Shown piece after piece: positions 27,101-43,000 of a DNA stretch of 64,000 bases (position 1 is the first letter of the stretch; every line of letters starts with the position of its first letter). Under the pieces are notes generated by a model that searched no databases, was not told where the DNA came from, and saw only the letters and a program-made list of their open reading frames with translations. The translations under genes and the position numbers were made by a program. Source of the stretch: Bugulina stolonifera (taxonomy: Eukaryota; Bryozoa; Gymnolaemata; Cheilostomatida; Bugulidae); NCBI GenBank assembly GCA_935421135.1, contig OW285189.1, positions 20,524,298-20,588,297 of the forward strand. The letters run 5' to 3'.

Positions 27101-27442
27101 AAGTACAATTATGTCTGTCACATAGATCTTGGACTACAAACTGAATTAGTTATATCAATTCACTACTCAGTTAAATCGAACCAATACATTGTAAGTAAAT
27201 ACAACCCGTGTGAGCAACATTGTCACAACTGATTTTATGCTGGTAAAAATCTTGTGCAACTTCTGCTTATATTTACAGACGACCTGCTATGTGATAGGCT
27301 AAAGTTAGCCAGCACCACTAAAGTTAAGAGTTCATTTTACAGTCAAGTAGAAGGATGTGCAAACGCTTACACCGAGGGCGGAGCAAACAGTACAGCTGTA
27401 TCATTGGTGAGCCCACTACGCTTCACCACACCGTGCAAATAG
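21172..27442 (+). CDS. CM-2: secreted CUB-mucin protein, paralogue of CM-1, complete
   Basis: Eleven exons: 21172-21247, 21725-21873, 22386-22611, 22858-24949, 25215-25390, 25569-25637, 25865-26024, 26140-26214, 26528-26655, 27009-27098 and 27279-27442. They total 3405 nt (1134 aa). Exons 2, 3 and 5-11 have exactly the CM-1 lengths (149, 226, 176, 69, 160, 75, 128, 90, 164). Signal peptide at residues 1-20 (KVTVLTALLSVLVCG). CUB-like domain about 26-150, nearly identical to CM-1 over its third exon. Mucin region 151-847 is more than twice as long as in CM-1 and built of different, diverged repeats. C-terminus 848-1134 carries the same two cysteine modules (CSCPMSIVDP, then CSCSVGVSTT). It is predicted to be secreted. 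The tandem arrangement shows local duplication, after which the mucin exon changed fastest. Confidence 0.87.
22970..24560 (+). repeat. Imperfect Pro/Thr/Ser coding repeats in the CM-2 mucin exon
   Basis: Degenerate repeats of roughly 20 residues, such as STVKDVPVPTTAAPETPT with alternating insertions (TDRIP, DVDGIP), are rich in Thr, Pro, Val and Lys-Asp. They are unlike the clean hexapeptide of CM-1. The long minus-strand open frame opposite (22847-24481) is a by-product. Confidence 0.85.
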
Positions 27443-28005
27443 CTACACAGCTAATACCAAGCTGTATCAGACTAATATGCAAGGAACATCTCCAAAAGGT
27501 TCATCTGAGACTTGAGATAACCTTCTAAATTATAGTTAGGGTAAAGTGAAATATCTTAGGTCGGCAAATATGTTTGGATTAGGGTGTACTTTACTATTAG
27601 CTCTACTCTACACCATTGATATTATAGTATTATCTTACAATTATTCTAAAACCAGATTATTTGTTACCTAAGATTGACCTATTTACTTCAAATTATAGTT
27701 TTCAGCAAAACCATTCAATAAACACAATTTGGAGCTGCTGCGTTTATTAAATACAGACAAAATTGTTTTCAGTGAAATATTGGTAAAAGCACTTCGGGTC
27801 GACATAGAGTTTGGCAGCATTCAGTTATGTGTGATACTATTACACCAAATAACAGTGTAACATTAAAAACAATAAGAAAGGTAAAGTTTACGAGTTACCA
27901 ATGCACTACTTTTATACAATCATTACCAAAATAGATTAGCTATACATGACTATATACAGAAGAGGTGATAGTACTGCCTACTATGTTGGACAGAACAGGA
28001 CGGTC
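27443..28005. other. Convergent spacer between CM-2 and KRR1
   Basis: Contains an AATAAA on the plus strand at 27717-27722, 275 nt past the CM-2 stop and a candidate polyadenylation signal. Nothing else is recognised. Confidence 0.45.
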
Positions 28006-30999
<2,994 letters not shown>

Positions 31000-31438
31000 T
31001 ATCCTTGCCAATACTAATTGGAGCAATTACAGTAGATAAGAGTTGGATATCCAATTAGTTTACTAAACAGAATAAGAACAATAGCATCAGGTGACTACAT
31101 GATAATAATGTATCAATGGCAACAATCTAGACCTCTAACAATTCTAACAAATAATCATAACATTATAATTAGCCGATGTAGTAAATTATATTTTCACAAT
31201 TCTTATTTCATATTTGATACGCTGACACCTTACTCAATATACAGCATTGAACAATCAATAATCAACCAAGTACAGCCAAATCAGTAGCCCAACTGCACCA
31301 GAAGTACAATCTGTGGCACAACTTTAGTCTTACTTTTAAATACAAACAATCATTTTAATCATGCATACATTTCAATTGATACTTCATTGCTTTGATGCCT
31401 ATACTATACACATCCCATATACAACATATAACATTATT
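31000..31438. other. Upstream region of KRR1
   Basis: The presumed KRR1 promoter lies here. The sequence is AT-rich and I recognise no coding exon, repeat or clear core-promoter element. Confidence 0.4.
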
Positions 31439-31442
31439 TTAA

Positions 31443-33118
31443 GGTTATGTAACTGGGGTCTGAATTTTCTTTCGAAATTTTTCCCACATGTCTGAAAGGG
31501 CCTGGGCAGCTTTCAGCGTTAGCATTAAGTCACATGACGCAACGGTACAGGGGGTCAAAGATCGAAAACAGCGCTATGAAGTTTGCCTGCTGTTACTGGA
31601 ATAATTTATTTTTCAGTTAAATCATTGCATAATATTGTTAAATATGCATGAATGTTTACCTAAGCTGGTGTTATGAAGAGATAAAATAAAATAATGACCC
31701 CTAGAACTTTTTCTTATGCTGGCTTTTTGCATGTAAAACCTTATCCAAGTTTTGTCTTATTTGTAGAATAAATTCTTTTCCATAAGGTAAACTAGCATGT
31801 GCAGGTGTTTCTATAAGTGTTTAGGAACAGGTAGGATAGTATTAGACTGCAGGGCAGCATATCATGTGAAGTTATCCCCTCTTGATTTTGGCCAATTCAC
31901 GTTGCGTTATTCACATTACTTTGGCGTCAACTATTTCACTTCACTTTGCAGTAGTAGCCAATTTATTAATAGTTTTAGCTCAATTGAAGCATGAAGAAGC
32001 GGGCTTGTCTTTGATTAGTTATTTGGCTTTGTGAATGCTTCAAAAACTCTGGGAAATCCCTTTTTTAAACCACTATCAAAATTAAAATTAGCAACTTTTG
32101 GCGTCAACTACAGCGAAATAGAGCAGCATTTGCTCAGATATCTAACCAAATTCATTTTCAGCAAGCTTTCATCATGGGGGCTACATATAAACAAATCCTT
32201 AATAATTCAAATAAAGCTCTTAATGAAGTAAATTTAAAATACTTGTTCAAATTTGAGAAAATAAAATATTAATTTGCTAATTTAATTTGACATGCAGCTA
32301 TTTAAAAGAAGCTCTACAGTTTAAAAGGTTTTATAGTACTGGTGGAATGATATTCCATTGCAATGTTACTAAATATTGAACATCCACTCATCCTAATGCT
32401 GCTAACTGGCTTAAAAACGATCAACTTTTCTATTTCTTATAGCCATTTTGTTTTTATGACTGAAGGTAGGCAGAGCTTCCGGAACCTGTCAGTTGCTTAG
32501 CAGCAAAGTTTTCCCTTAATTAAAAGGTGGGATAACTCCTAGTAAACTGCGCATATACAAGCCATTTAGACCACCACAGAGCTACACACTGTACATGTAA
32601 TTATTCAAATATGAGATCTAGGATCAAATCATTGTTTTTTTGCATATTGTTTTGTGTTGGCTTTTAGACTGTCACTAGCAGCTGCTAAACAACCCAACAA
32701 ACATATCTAGTAGAATAACTGCCCTTATTCTTTCCTAGAACAGTGGATATATGTATTTTATAAGAATATACACCACACATATGTTTTGCATGGGATATTA
32801 CATATACAAAAACGGAAAAAAGCTTGTTAAAACAGGCATTATATGTTAGCCATACACCATGCAGTACTACATGTATGTCAATGAGATTGATTATTCTTCT
32901 GCATCTGTAACGTTGTGTCATGCCTTCACAACGGAGTTCCCTGTCTAGCCATTTCATTCATAAAATTGGAGCTTTAGTAAACGGACCCCAAAATTACTAT
33001 GGGCTATAACTTGAAAAATATTTCTTAGACCTCAATTTTTTTCTTATGCCTTTCCAGGTAGTAATGCTTATATAGTGTGAAAAGCAATTTTCTTTTTGAG
33101 AACCCCAGTTACATAACC
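31443..33118. mobile_element. TTAA-flanked non-autonomous DNA transposon, 1.68 kb
   Basis: Starts GGTTATGTAACTGGGGT and ends with the exact inverse ACCCCAGTTACATAACC. It is bounded on both sides by TTAA (31439-31442 and 33119-33122). TTAA duplication is typical of piggyBac and Kolobok elements. No transposase-like frame is present inside, so it is non-autonomous or decayed. Confidence 0.8.
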
Positions 33119-33122
33119 TTAA

Positions 33123-36100
33123 AAGCTCATATATTGTTATTTTTGGGCGAGTTTCTGACACAAGTGAACAAAGATTGTTCATACCATTCTGAAAAGCCAC
33201 TATGATTTGGACGCTATTATGTTAATAATAAACTTGCACCTGAAGTGTGAACTGGGTTGGCTTACAGTTTTACAGCATACAGAACACTCATTCCAACTGT
33301 AATGTTATAAGGATGAATTGTATTGCATTGTTCGCACTAGTAACAGTCTTGTGCCTTGTGGTCAAAAATACTAACTATGTAATCCCATAAGCCATTAGTA
33401 GCTCGTACTAATAGTATTGGTTTATGGCCATCTTCCATTTGAGTACCAACTCAGCAACTACATGTATGTGTCCAAACTATGACAAAGAGATAGGCAAGCA
33501 ATATCACCAATATCAAAACTTATCAACTAGTATTTAGTCTAACATAATCAGTATCATGATGCTAAAAATTAATATTTACTTTCCAACTTGCTATTACAGT
33601 AGTTTAAGTTGTATAGGCCTATACATGTATCAATATTTTATAATAAAATTATTAATTTGTGATTATTCATTTTATAATTACACATGTATATTATTATGAT
33701 GATAATCATTGATTGTCCTTGAATACCTTCTATGACAGCGAGCACTTGGGAACTTTAAGCAAAATGGAGTGCGTCAGCTGGCTATGTGAGTATGCTTAAG
33801 ATGTTTGGCCACAGGAGTTGGAGCAACTTGCTGTTTATCCTCCATCAGTAGATTTTTTCAGTAGTCCTCCTATATCAGGGGTTTAATTACCAGCTTTTGC
33901 TTTCAGCTGAATGCTGTATCTGTGCATTTAGTACATGTTCCTTCTGGTGTCTTTGGTGGTCTTAGGATATTTCAGCACAGACCAAAGCCAAAGCTCGGCA
34001 CCGCTTCTCATCTTGGAGTATATTCATCAAAGGGGCTAATCTGTTATTTTTTGTTTGTTTTAATGTCTGGAGGCCAAGCTCCGAGCTGGCTTTCTCAACA
34101 CTCTGTTCTTCTGAGGCCGCTAATGAATTGCACATTGACGAATCACCTCAAGGGACTCAACATCTTTGTTGAGTGTAGGTGTCAAGTGAAATTTCTGATC
34201 ATGGCAAAATTTCTGAGCTTGCAGTGAAAATGGTGACACCCCCAACCCAATTGCCCCAACCACTAATCAAGAAGCTAAAGCTATTTTGAATTTGATATCG
34301 AAAGCTCAGAAATTTTGCAGTGCAGAAATTTCACTTGATATAGTGTCGCATACTGTGTTAGCATCTTCGAGTACTGGGCAGCACAGAAGTGAATAAAAAT
34401 AAGCTAGTAGGCGGCTTTCCTCAGGGGCATCCTGCAGAATGTGTTCGATGGAACCAAGAGGCTTTCTCCTTCTTGAGTGTCATGGGGTGGTTAAACTTCA
34501 GGTCAGACAGTATCTGAGTATCGTATGAGTATGCTAAATCCCAGGTACTTTCTATACCAGTATCTCCTAATTTCAATTTCATTTGTACGGAGGTTTGGTT
34601 AGATTAATCATAATTCTTAACTAACGTACATGATCATGATCTGATGATTGATGATGAGTAGTGAGTACATGTACATTAAAATTTATTTTATTTTTATTAT
34701 TTACATTATCAAATCATAATTAATCATTATGATTATCGATTATTCATTATTATTATACTGATTATTGGCAATAATGATTATTAATGGTAATGATTATCAT
34801 TATCATGGTTATTTAATACTGGCTACTTACTAGCGATTTGAAATCACGATATACAGCTATATTACCTTATTCGCTAAGTTTATCACAGCACAAAAACTAG
34901 TTTTGGAAATATAATAAGAAAATTGTGATAATACAATCGTATGTCAAGTGATATGTGTGTGTGTGTGTAGGAAATCGACAAATAAAACACTTTCGGAAAT
35001 GAAATTGCTGCACAATGCTTCGCACGATATGCGTGTGAGAAATGCATGTAAATCCGCAAATGGAGCCAACGGCTATTATTGTTTTCTCTACATCGAAAAC
35101 TCTAGTGCCTAAAATGAAAAAGAGCACAACTTTTGACTGAAAGTGCTATGGTTTTGGGTATGGTAATGGTATTGGGGGCTATCAATTGACAACAATCAAT
35201 TGACAACATTGTTCATTTCAGTGTTCAGTGACAGTGACAGACAGATCTTTGACTGTCAGTCTGTCACAACATATTACTGAGTTTCATTAGTACCAGCCGT
35301 CAGCCTGCTATGGGAGATCAAGTACAGTGTAAGTGTCACTGTTGAGCCAGGTGGTTCCAAGTCTAACCGGTAAATTGGAGCACCACACAACACACCATGA
35401 TAATATTGTGTCCGGCTAAGTAGCTAAGGCGCAGCCGCCCAACATACAAACCTGAGCAAACAGAAGATGGAGTCAGAACCGACCAGGCTAGAGACAATAA
35501 GCAGGTCCAACCCGGCAAGACTGCAAGCACACAACGAGATAGTGGGCTGATTAAAAGAGGGTCCCGGGACCCAAAGGTACCGTTGGAGTCCTCAGAGTCG
35601 GGCCAAGATCCAAGGCCAATAATGAGTTCTTGATACCCTACTGCTAGCAGTAAACAGTATTCAGTAAGAGGCTGTGTAAGTTCAGTTTAGTAAGATAACT
35701 TTATTGATCTACAGCCTAAAGACAACTGAAGTCAAGCTAATTATATAAGAGGGCAAAATCCCAGCACAAAGTACACAGTAATTCCAGAGCTATTAACAAG
35801 GTACACAAGTGATAATTGCTAGACATTAGTGGAGTAGTACAGCAAAAATATGCAAGATACAACTAATGCTAATGTACATGCACAGTGTATATATCTTATA
35901 CATACATATACAGTTAACACTGCAAGTATTTAAGACATGCAGTATATTTAACGCTATCAAATTTAAGAGTTGCAGTCCCTTAGATGAGGCATGGTCGGAC
36001 GGGACATAACATAAGCAGTAAAGCAGTATAGCAGTAAGGCGCAATGTTCTGTACAGGTCATAAGGTCACTAAGGTACTAAAATGAAACACCATGCACAAA

Positions 36101-37381
36101 CAAAAAGCGACTTGCCTAAATACTTACATAAATAACAAAGGGTCATCAAGGGCAATTGTCGGTCCTTTCAGACATTGCTGAAAACGTTTGAAAAATTTTG
36201 AAAGAAGATTCCGACCAAAATTATTAAAGCTAAAGTCAACCAAAACAAAGAGTGATTATATGATGTATTTTTTAGCAAGGAAAAAATACATCATATATAT
36301 ATAAATAGCCAAACCCCTAATATCAAAAGAGTGATTACAGTGCATCTGATTACAACTGTACAGTGTAGGTGTGTACATATGGGTTGGATGAGTGGACATG
36401 TGAATATATTACTGTGGCTATTACTAATACTATACTTATGTACACTATAATATACATTTACATGTACAATGCTAGGAAATTGATAAAGCCAAAAAGATAA
36501 TGACTGATCATACTATTTGAAACATGTCAGGAGCCAACTGATAAATGGAGTACTTTATCTTTTTAAACACATGACTTACAGCATTGCATACCATCATAAA
36601 AACACGTTTCCGTACTATAAGTTATATACTCATGTACAATGCATAATGTGCATATAATTCATCAAGAAAACATTCGAAGAGAGGAATCATTTTGTATGAT
36701 GCATGCTTTTCTCTTTTGTAGCTCTGTGCTCTAGTCTTAGGTACAAATTAGCTCACTGACATGAACTTACAGGATATTGTCACTATTTATGTGAATGAAT
36801 AGCACAGTCTACCGACTAAAGGTAAGATCCAAAGCTTAGACAACTATTAGTTACCAATTAAGATAAGAAGTTGTCCCCTCTCTATCTCAATTTTACTATG
36901 AAAAATGTTGATTAATATGTGTCGGAGCTGACAGATTGGCACTTTCAGTGGAATCATACATCCAATAATGTTGTACATTGCATTTCCATTTTGTATTAAC
37001 TACAAGGTGTTCAGTACTATATATACACTATCGCAATGTTATCATAGCTTGTGTTTTAATGTAACATAATAACAATGCCACTTAAGTGACGCCCAATATA
37101 TATTGTTTTTTTTTATTATTATAAAATTGTGCGATGGAATAAATATAGTTTCTAGTTATTAAATGAATTCAATCATTTAGAACATTCACGAATAAAAATG
37201 ACTGTGGTACAATTACAATATTTATGGCGACCAACAAAACCAAGTATTTCTGCTGCATAAAAGGAATATTATTGTATTTAATACTTTGTACAGTATACAG
37301 CAGGTAATATCGGTCTGATATTGTACCACTATCAAAATCAATACCTAAAGTAATATAATATATATACTACTGCTCCCATCT
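33123..37381. other. Gene-poor stretch between the TTAA element and the tetraspanin
   Basis: I find no exon with splice and domain support. It holds a 37-39 bp inverted repeat (34182-34338), a run of ATTATT/GATTAT low-complexity sequence (34610-34830) and a locally GC-rich patch (35400-35640) containing the palindrome GGGTCCCGGGACCC. The last two look like debris of older insertions, but I cannot name them. Confidence 0.45.
34182..34338. repeat. Inverted repeat, 37-39 bp arms
   Basis: Arm 34182-34220 reads TCAAGTGAAATTTCTG ... CAAAATTTCTGAGCTT. Arm 34302-34338 is its inverse with few mismatches. The loop is about 80 bp. It could be the end of a decayed foldback element or a transcribed hairpin. 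Confidence 0.7.
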
Positions 37382-38902
37382 TTAATCATCTTTATCGATA
37401 TTACAGCAGAAACAGAATGCAGCCAAAACTACAAAAAGTTCAAATGCAGCAATACCAATGCCTATTCCCATTAGGAGAGTGGACTTTTCCGTAACAAATT
37501 CCAACAATTTTTCTTCACAGCCGACATTGTTGTAAATCTTTGGATCAGTGAGAGCGGGCTTGCTTGCTTCATTCATGCAATCTCTTCTAGTGGCATTCAC
37601 ATTGTCCTCATCGATTTTGCAGCAAGCATACGGCACAGGTCTACCAAAGTCTTTAGTAAATGTGGAGTTGATGAAGTCACTGGCATTATTGTACCCACAG
37701 CATTCAAACTAAAAATAAATACACACAGATGACTTTAATATTATTGGTAACAAGAATTGTATAAAACAGAAGTTTTTGGTTAACCTGGGAAATGACGGAT
37801 TTTAGAAACTGTATCAATACTTCTCAACATTTTAGCATAATAACCTATTAGTCTATTAGTAATAATATAACATCCCACCTGCTCCATAAGCAGACTCCAT
37901 GCCACCGTGCTGATGTTTTGATCACTTTTACCAAAGTCTTTGTTCAGACTATCTCTTGCTAGGTTCTTAGCATCACTAAGTAGCGAATCCTTCCTGACAA
38001 ACACTAGAACTCCTCCAGCGATTTCAGCAATTACCACCACCATTACAGCTGTTATGTATATGCCGATCAGACACTGCCATATAGAATAAAAGAGTATCAT
38101 TATTAAGAATCACAAGTCATGAATTCAGTGTACCTGTATGATATTGTTGGATGTACCAGATTCAATATGTACATACTAGATGCTCTGAAAATTAGTTTTT
38201 TGAAATAATTGTTTAACTAATGTTACAATTACAATCAATAGGTACTAGCAGGATAATTTATAACTTACCTTGCTCTCTTTAATAGCTCCACAACATCCAC
38301 AGAAACCAACTAAAAATGTGAAGCCACCAAATGCTATTAGCACATAGGCAGCGGGAAATATGGCACCAGAAATAGACTCCAACCCTGCTGCCTCCACAAA
38401 TTTGCCGATGTTAGGGTCAACCCTGATATATATTCCAACACCAAGTATGGCAGCTCCAGCAAGGAAGAATATTATATTCAGAGTTATTAGAATCATCTAA
38501 AATATTAATGATATTAATCATCAATATAATGTATTACATGGCGACAAATTTATGTGTCATAGGTACTTTTAGTGCATATAAAATAAGCACACAATAATTC
38601 AAAGAAATATTGAACTTGTGTTGAGCATATCAAATTATGATAATCATATTTGTCTCACATTTCCTCACGTGTCTAATATTGGCTAATAGAACAATCATCA
38701 ATGTATCAATGTAGCTTTTTAGGATTGCAGAAGAATATTGACCTCAAATACCATACAGAAAGATTTTAGGACACTAACTAAATGAATTAATTCATGTTAT
38801 TTTATTGAAACAACAATGTTGTTCTATACAAATTGTGTCTACATGACTTAGGAATAACTATAATATAATATTTACCCGAAGACATTTGATACCACAACCC
38901 AT
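37382..38902 (-). CDS. Tetraspanin
   Basis: Four exons on the minus strand: 38902-38876, 38496-38269, 38073-37879 and 37708-37382. They total 777 nt (258 aa). TM1 is about residues 10-33 (LITLNIIFFLAGAAILGVGI), TM2 about 57-76, TM3 about 86-111, TM4 near the C-terminus (GIGIGIAAFELFVVLAAFCF). The large extracellular loop after TM3 has the diagnostic CCG at 153-155, then PYACC, a further Cys and GCEEKL, giving six cysteines. Juxtamembrane cysteines at the N-terminus (MGCGIKCLR), after TM2 (GCCG) and after TM4 (FCCN) fit palmitoylation. Tetraspanins organise membrane microdomains with receptors and adhesion proteins. The subfamily was not resolved. The short first exon with MGCG is typical for the family. 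Confidence 0.95.
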
Positions 38903-39331
38903 ATTGATGCCTTTGGTTTCTTATTCCAGAACGCTGTAAGGATATGTATATGTATATTATATGCGGGAGGTGACTGCCCACTGCTTATGTCTAATAGCAA
39001 ATGATACGCATATAGAAACGATATCTTATATCTTCACGACTTTGCTAATGCAGTTTACAAACTATGATAATCACTATTTAAACAAGGGCTGCAGTAACCA
39101 ACACTGGTATGATAAGAAAATCCAGTTTAGCCTACAAATTTTACTGTAAGTTAGGGTGGCATAATTGATTATTCAATAGAATAATATAATGCGATAAGGA
39201 ACCTTGCTAAATGGGGTAAAATATGCCGTGTCTGGTTATAGCATTTTACAATCAGCGTATTTTGAGTGGGTTAACGTATAGGTAATACTAGCTATTGCCA
39301 TCATAATGGATATCAGTATATTATATACTAG

Positions 39332-39516
39332 CAGGGGCGTAGGTTAGAAAAATTCGGTGGGGAGGCAGAAAGTTTTACTGAGTGGGGTGGGGTGCAAAAA
39401 CCAAGCAAATATAAAGGGAAACAGTACCCAATTTTTAAAAGTAGTGTTTTTAGGCCACTTTATTTTGGCAACAGAGGTGGCAGTGCCTCCCTGCCGCCCC
39501 TTAAAATACAGCCCTG
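39332..39516. mobile_element. hAT-like MITE, 185 bp
   Basis: Begins CAGGGGCGTA and ends TACAGCCCTG, giving inverse termini CAGGG[GC]. The interior is GC-richer than the flanks. Flanking bases are TATACTAG and ACTAGTAT, not a direct repeat, so the target duplication is unclear. Confidence 0.5.
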
Positions 39517-39932
39517 ACTAGTATATTATAGCTTTTCAGTTATCAGTGGAGACAACCTAGAATCGGTGGTGACGACAAAGTTCATAGTTAGCAACAGCGA
39601 TGATTCATTCTAAGTAACTCAACATAGGAAATAACGTCACGATACATTGATTCACTTGACTTGAGATAAAATACAATTCATAGCATAGTAGTAAATTAAT
39701 TTTCTATGCATTTGTTCGCCTTTGGGCCGGTAGACACAATATCAGACCAGTGCAATAAAGTGGAAAACCACACCTACAGCTAGATACGATATACATAATA
39801 TACATATACGTATATAATATATAATATAGTATACGTATATAAATGTATACAACCTAAGATTGCACCAATTGTAACAGCGAACCATTTTATATGTTGAGTA
39901 TTTTACCAAAATATGAAACTGTTAGTAATAAA

Positions 39933-40090
39933 ATAGCAGCTTGAGAACTCTGGTATTTCATACGCTTTAAATACGTTTTGCTGTAGATATACAGCATTGC
40001 CAAGGTGTGCTCCCAGGCATATCTCTGATGAGGTGTCAAGCACTGAAACAGTACACTGTATACAGATTGAGTATATACTGTACATTATGT
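39933..40090 (-). repeat. Dispersed repeat, copy 1
   Basis: On the minus strand this matches 62430-62580 on the plus strand over about 150 bp. Shared words include AGAGATATGCCTGGGAG, CTGTATAT and ACAGTGTACTGTTTC. The family is unknown. Confidence 0.75.
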
Positions 40091-43000
40091 AGGAGTTAAT
40101 CATCCAAATATCGTTACATGTCATGTACATGTGATCGTGATGGCATTATTGTTCATATTCAGGCAAATTGTGCTGCAGCTTGGTTCCTGTATAGATTGGA
40201 TAGGATGTTAGGACAAGTCATTTTTTTAGAAAAGTTGCCTAAATTGTGGATTAAGATGCAATATTATTTTAAGCAGTTATACTCGTATAGTTATATTCAA
40301 TCGGTATATTTATAATTCATAAAACCCACACATTATTACTTTAGTATTAGCATAGCGAAACACTTACTTTGACAATTGCAAAAGTTTCAGTTAGAAATAA
40401 CAATATTATGTGTGTGATGTAACTCCTGCGGATTAGCCATGCTGCATATCAAGTATTTTTATATTGTTAAAATGTTGGATTCTTTGTAAACTGATAGATA
40501 TATATGCAATTATTACTAGAGAAATACTCTTGGTGCAAAATTCTGAAAACTATGAAAACATAAGCTTAGTGTTCTAAATGCATTATAATATTTAGTTCCA
40601 GTAAAACTAAAGTATCAAGTATCCTTACCAGTGGTAATCAGATACATATAGCTAGACTCAGTCACTAGAATTGTTCCGAGTTATTTTATGAGCGGTCCTC
40701 ACTAAATAGACTGGCTTTACTTTTAAGAGAAACTCAGCAAGAATTTGTAGTTCTGGGACATCATCCTATTGTGATTGGTGCTCTTAGACAATCTACATAC
40801 GTGGTAGTAGGTGTACAAATATTAGTGTTCACATGTGCAACGTGTACTTACTATGTCAGCTGAATATTGTAATGGTTAGAATATTTGCTTACACGACCTC
40901 AGCTTGCCTGATGGATATTATAGCACCCTAAGTGCCAAGTAGTTGTCACGGCTCTACTTGTCTAAGTCCTTAACACTCTGTACTTACCTACACTTGACTT
41001 ATATCCACATTGTTATGCATCTTTTAACCATACCTTTATAATTACTACACTCCTATACACTTGTTGTATGTATTACTGAGCAATTATGTCCTTTTTATAC
41101 CATGTAAAGAGGGCCGACCTCTCAGAATTACCTGTGATTAATTGTGTACATGATTTGGATGATTTTAAGCATTTTTTGTTGTACCCGAAATGTTTTGAGT
41201 CGGCTATCTTGTTGTGCAATTTCTGGATGAAACTACGTTGGCCTTGTACGACACTCGATCTTTTTACTGGAACTTTTTCCAGAAGTTCTAATAGTATATT
41301 ATAAAGCACACTGTTCTTGTGTTCATTGTCTCAGTTGATGCTTAGATCTCAATAAAGACACTTCTATGTTACTTATACAGAGTCTTCTCTTGTAGCATAG
41401 GTCGTTCCAGTTGACAAGGTCTTCGACCTTGTTTCCCGAACTGCCTGCTAGGTCGGAACATACTCTTTCTCAGTATAGCAAGATAGCATTGACATATGGG
41501 TCGTCTTGAGTAGTCATTGAACTACTCTTACTTGTTGATCTTTCATGTAATGAGAAGGCCTAGTACCACTCATAGGTTCTTCATTTTGGCAAGGGGTCGT
41601 CTTAGGACGACAAACACACACAACCCCCCAAAACATTACAATATTATAACAGTACATGTATTTATACATGTGACATGACTGTGTGTATACAACATACGAT
41701 ACATGTACGTATTATGTTTACAAATACATGTACACTGCACATTACTTTGTATATGTGATATAACTTCATTAACAGTGATATTTGTACGAGAGTTCAGGAC
41801 TCAGACCACCTCAAAGGCGCTTGAGTGTTATTAGCTGCAGCGACACCATATTGGAGATGACTGACTAGCTATCTACATACAAGTTATGTACATGCAGATT
41901 GCAGTCAGAATGCTTAGTCAAACACTAGGGCCAAAGTCTGACGATTACAGGTGATAAGTTTAAAGGATCTCTCCATTTTATCTATATAATATTTACATTG
42001 TTCAAACGTGCTTATGTGTACATTAGTCAGGTTACTATGACTTCAACTACATTCTCATATCTTAAGAGTATATAATTTAAATGAACCGCACCCAATAACA
42101 TTATTATATTAAGACTTTGCAATTACGGTCTACTATCTCAGCTCCCGTCATTGCAATGAATTATATCTTTAGATTTTCACCAACCAGTTTGTCATAAATC
42201 TCGTGATAACAAATAATAAATTATTTTACATGCAATGCAACACTTAAAATTCAACTTTAACGGGCCACAGAATTTTCCTTATTCCGTACCTGCACTTGCC
42301 TTATCTACAGGTAGTAATAAGTAACATATTAAGGGATAAATTCATTGAATATCTACATGTAAATGTACATACAATACCATTACATGAACTTGCACATGTA
42401 TGTATATATTATACTACAAGCAGAAGTATACTAATTACTAACATGATATAGATGCATATAGAAACATAACCTACATGTATATAAAATACAATACTATGCT
42501 ACTTGTGTAGACTTTTACATTGGTAAGACCCACTTGTCTGAATTGTTTCTACTTCTACTATTACTACTGTAACTAGTTACACATAGGTAGTATGCAATCC
42601 CTAAATATAATATATTATTTTCATATGGTTTACCAGTACTTACTTAACAGTAGGCACTGTGATTTGTAAGTAGGCTATGTATGGGTTTGTGTGTAGTCTA
42701 CGAACAAAGTGATGGTTATGGAGTGACCTTCTTGCTTGCTGGCATTTCAGAACATATAAGAGAATTTTTCATATGCAAGTCAAATCAATCATGTTGGAAT
42801 TTTATCACCTATATATATATATTAATTCTGTAATGATTGTTTAGAAATTGTGCAACTGAAAGGCAATGTCGTTATAGGTATTCTACATGTAGGAAGAACT
42901 ACATGTAGTAGAAGGAAACAACTTGATTATAATCACAGTTCCTCATTGGAACTCTAGTGTCATGAACCCTTAACAAGTCTATTCAACTACTGTATGTATC

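Noticed and set aside
41073..41309. Overlapping 72-78 codon frames as a small gene
   Set aside because: No recognisable domain, no splice context, and both strands open equally in AT-rich sequence.
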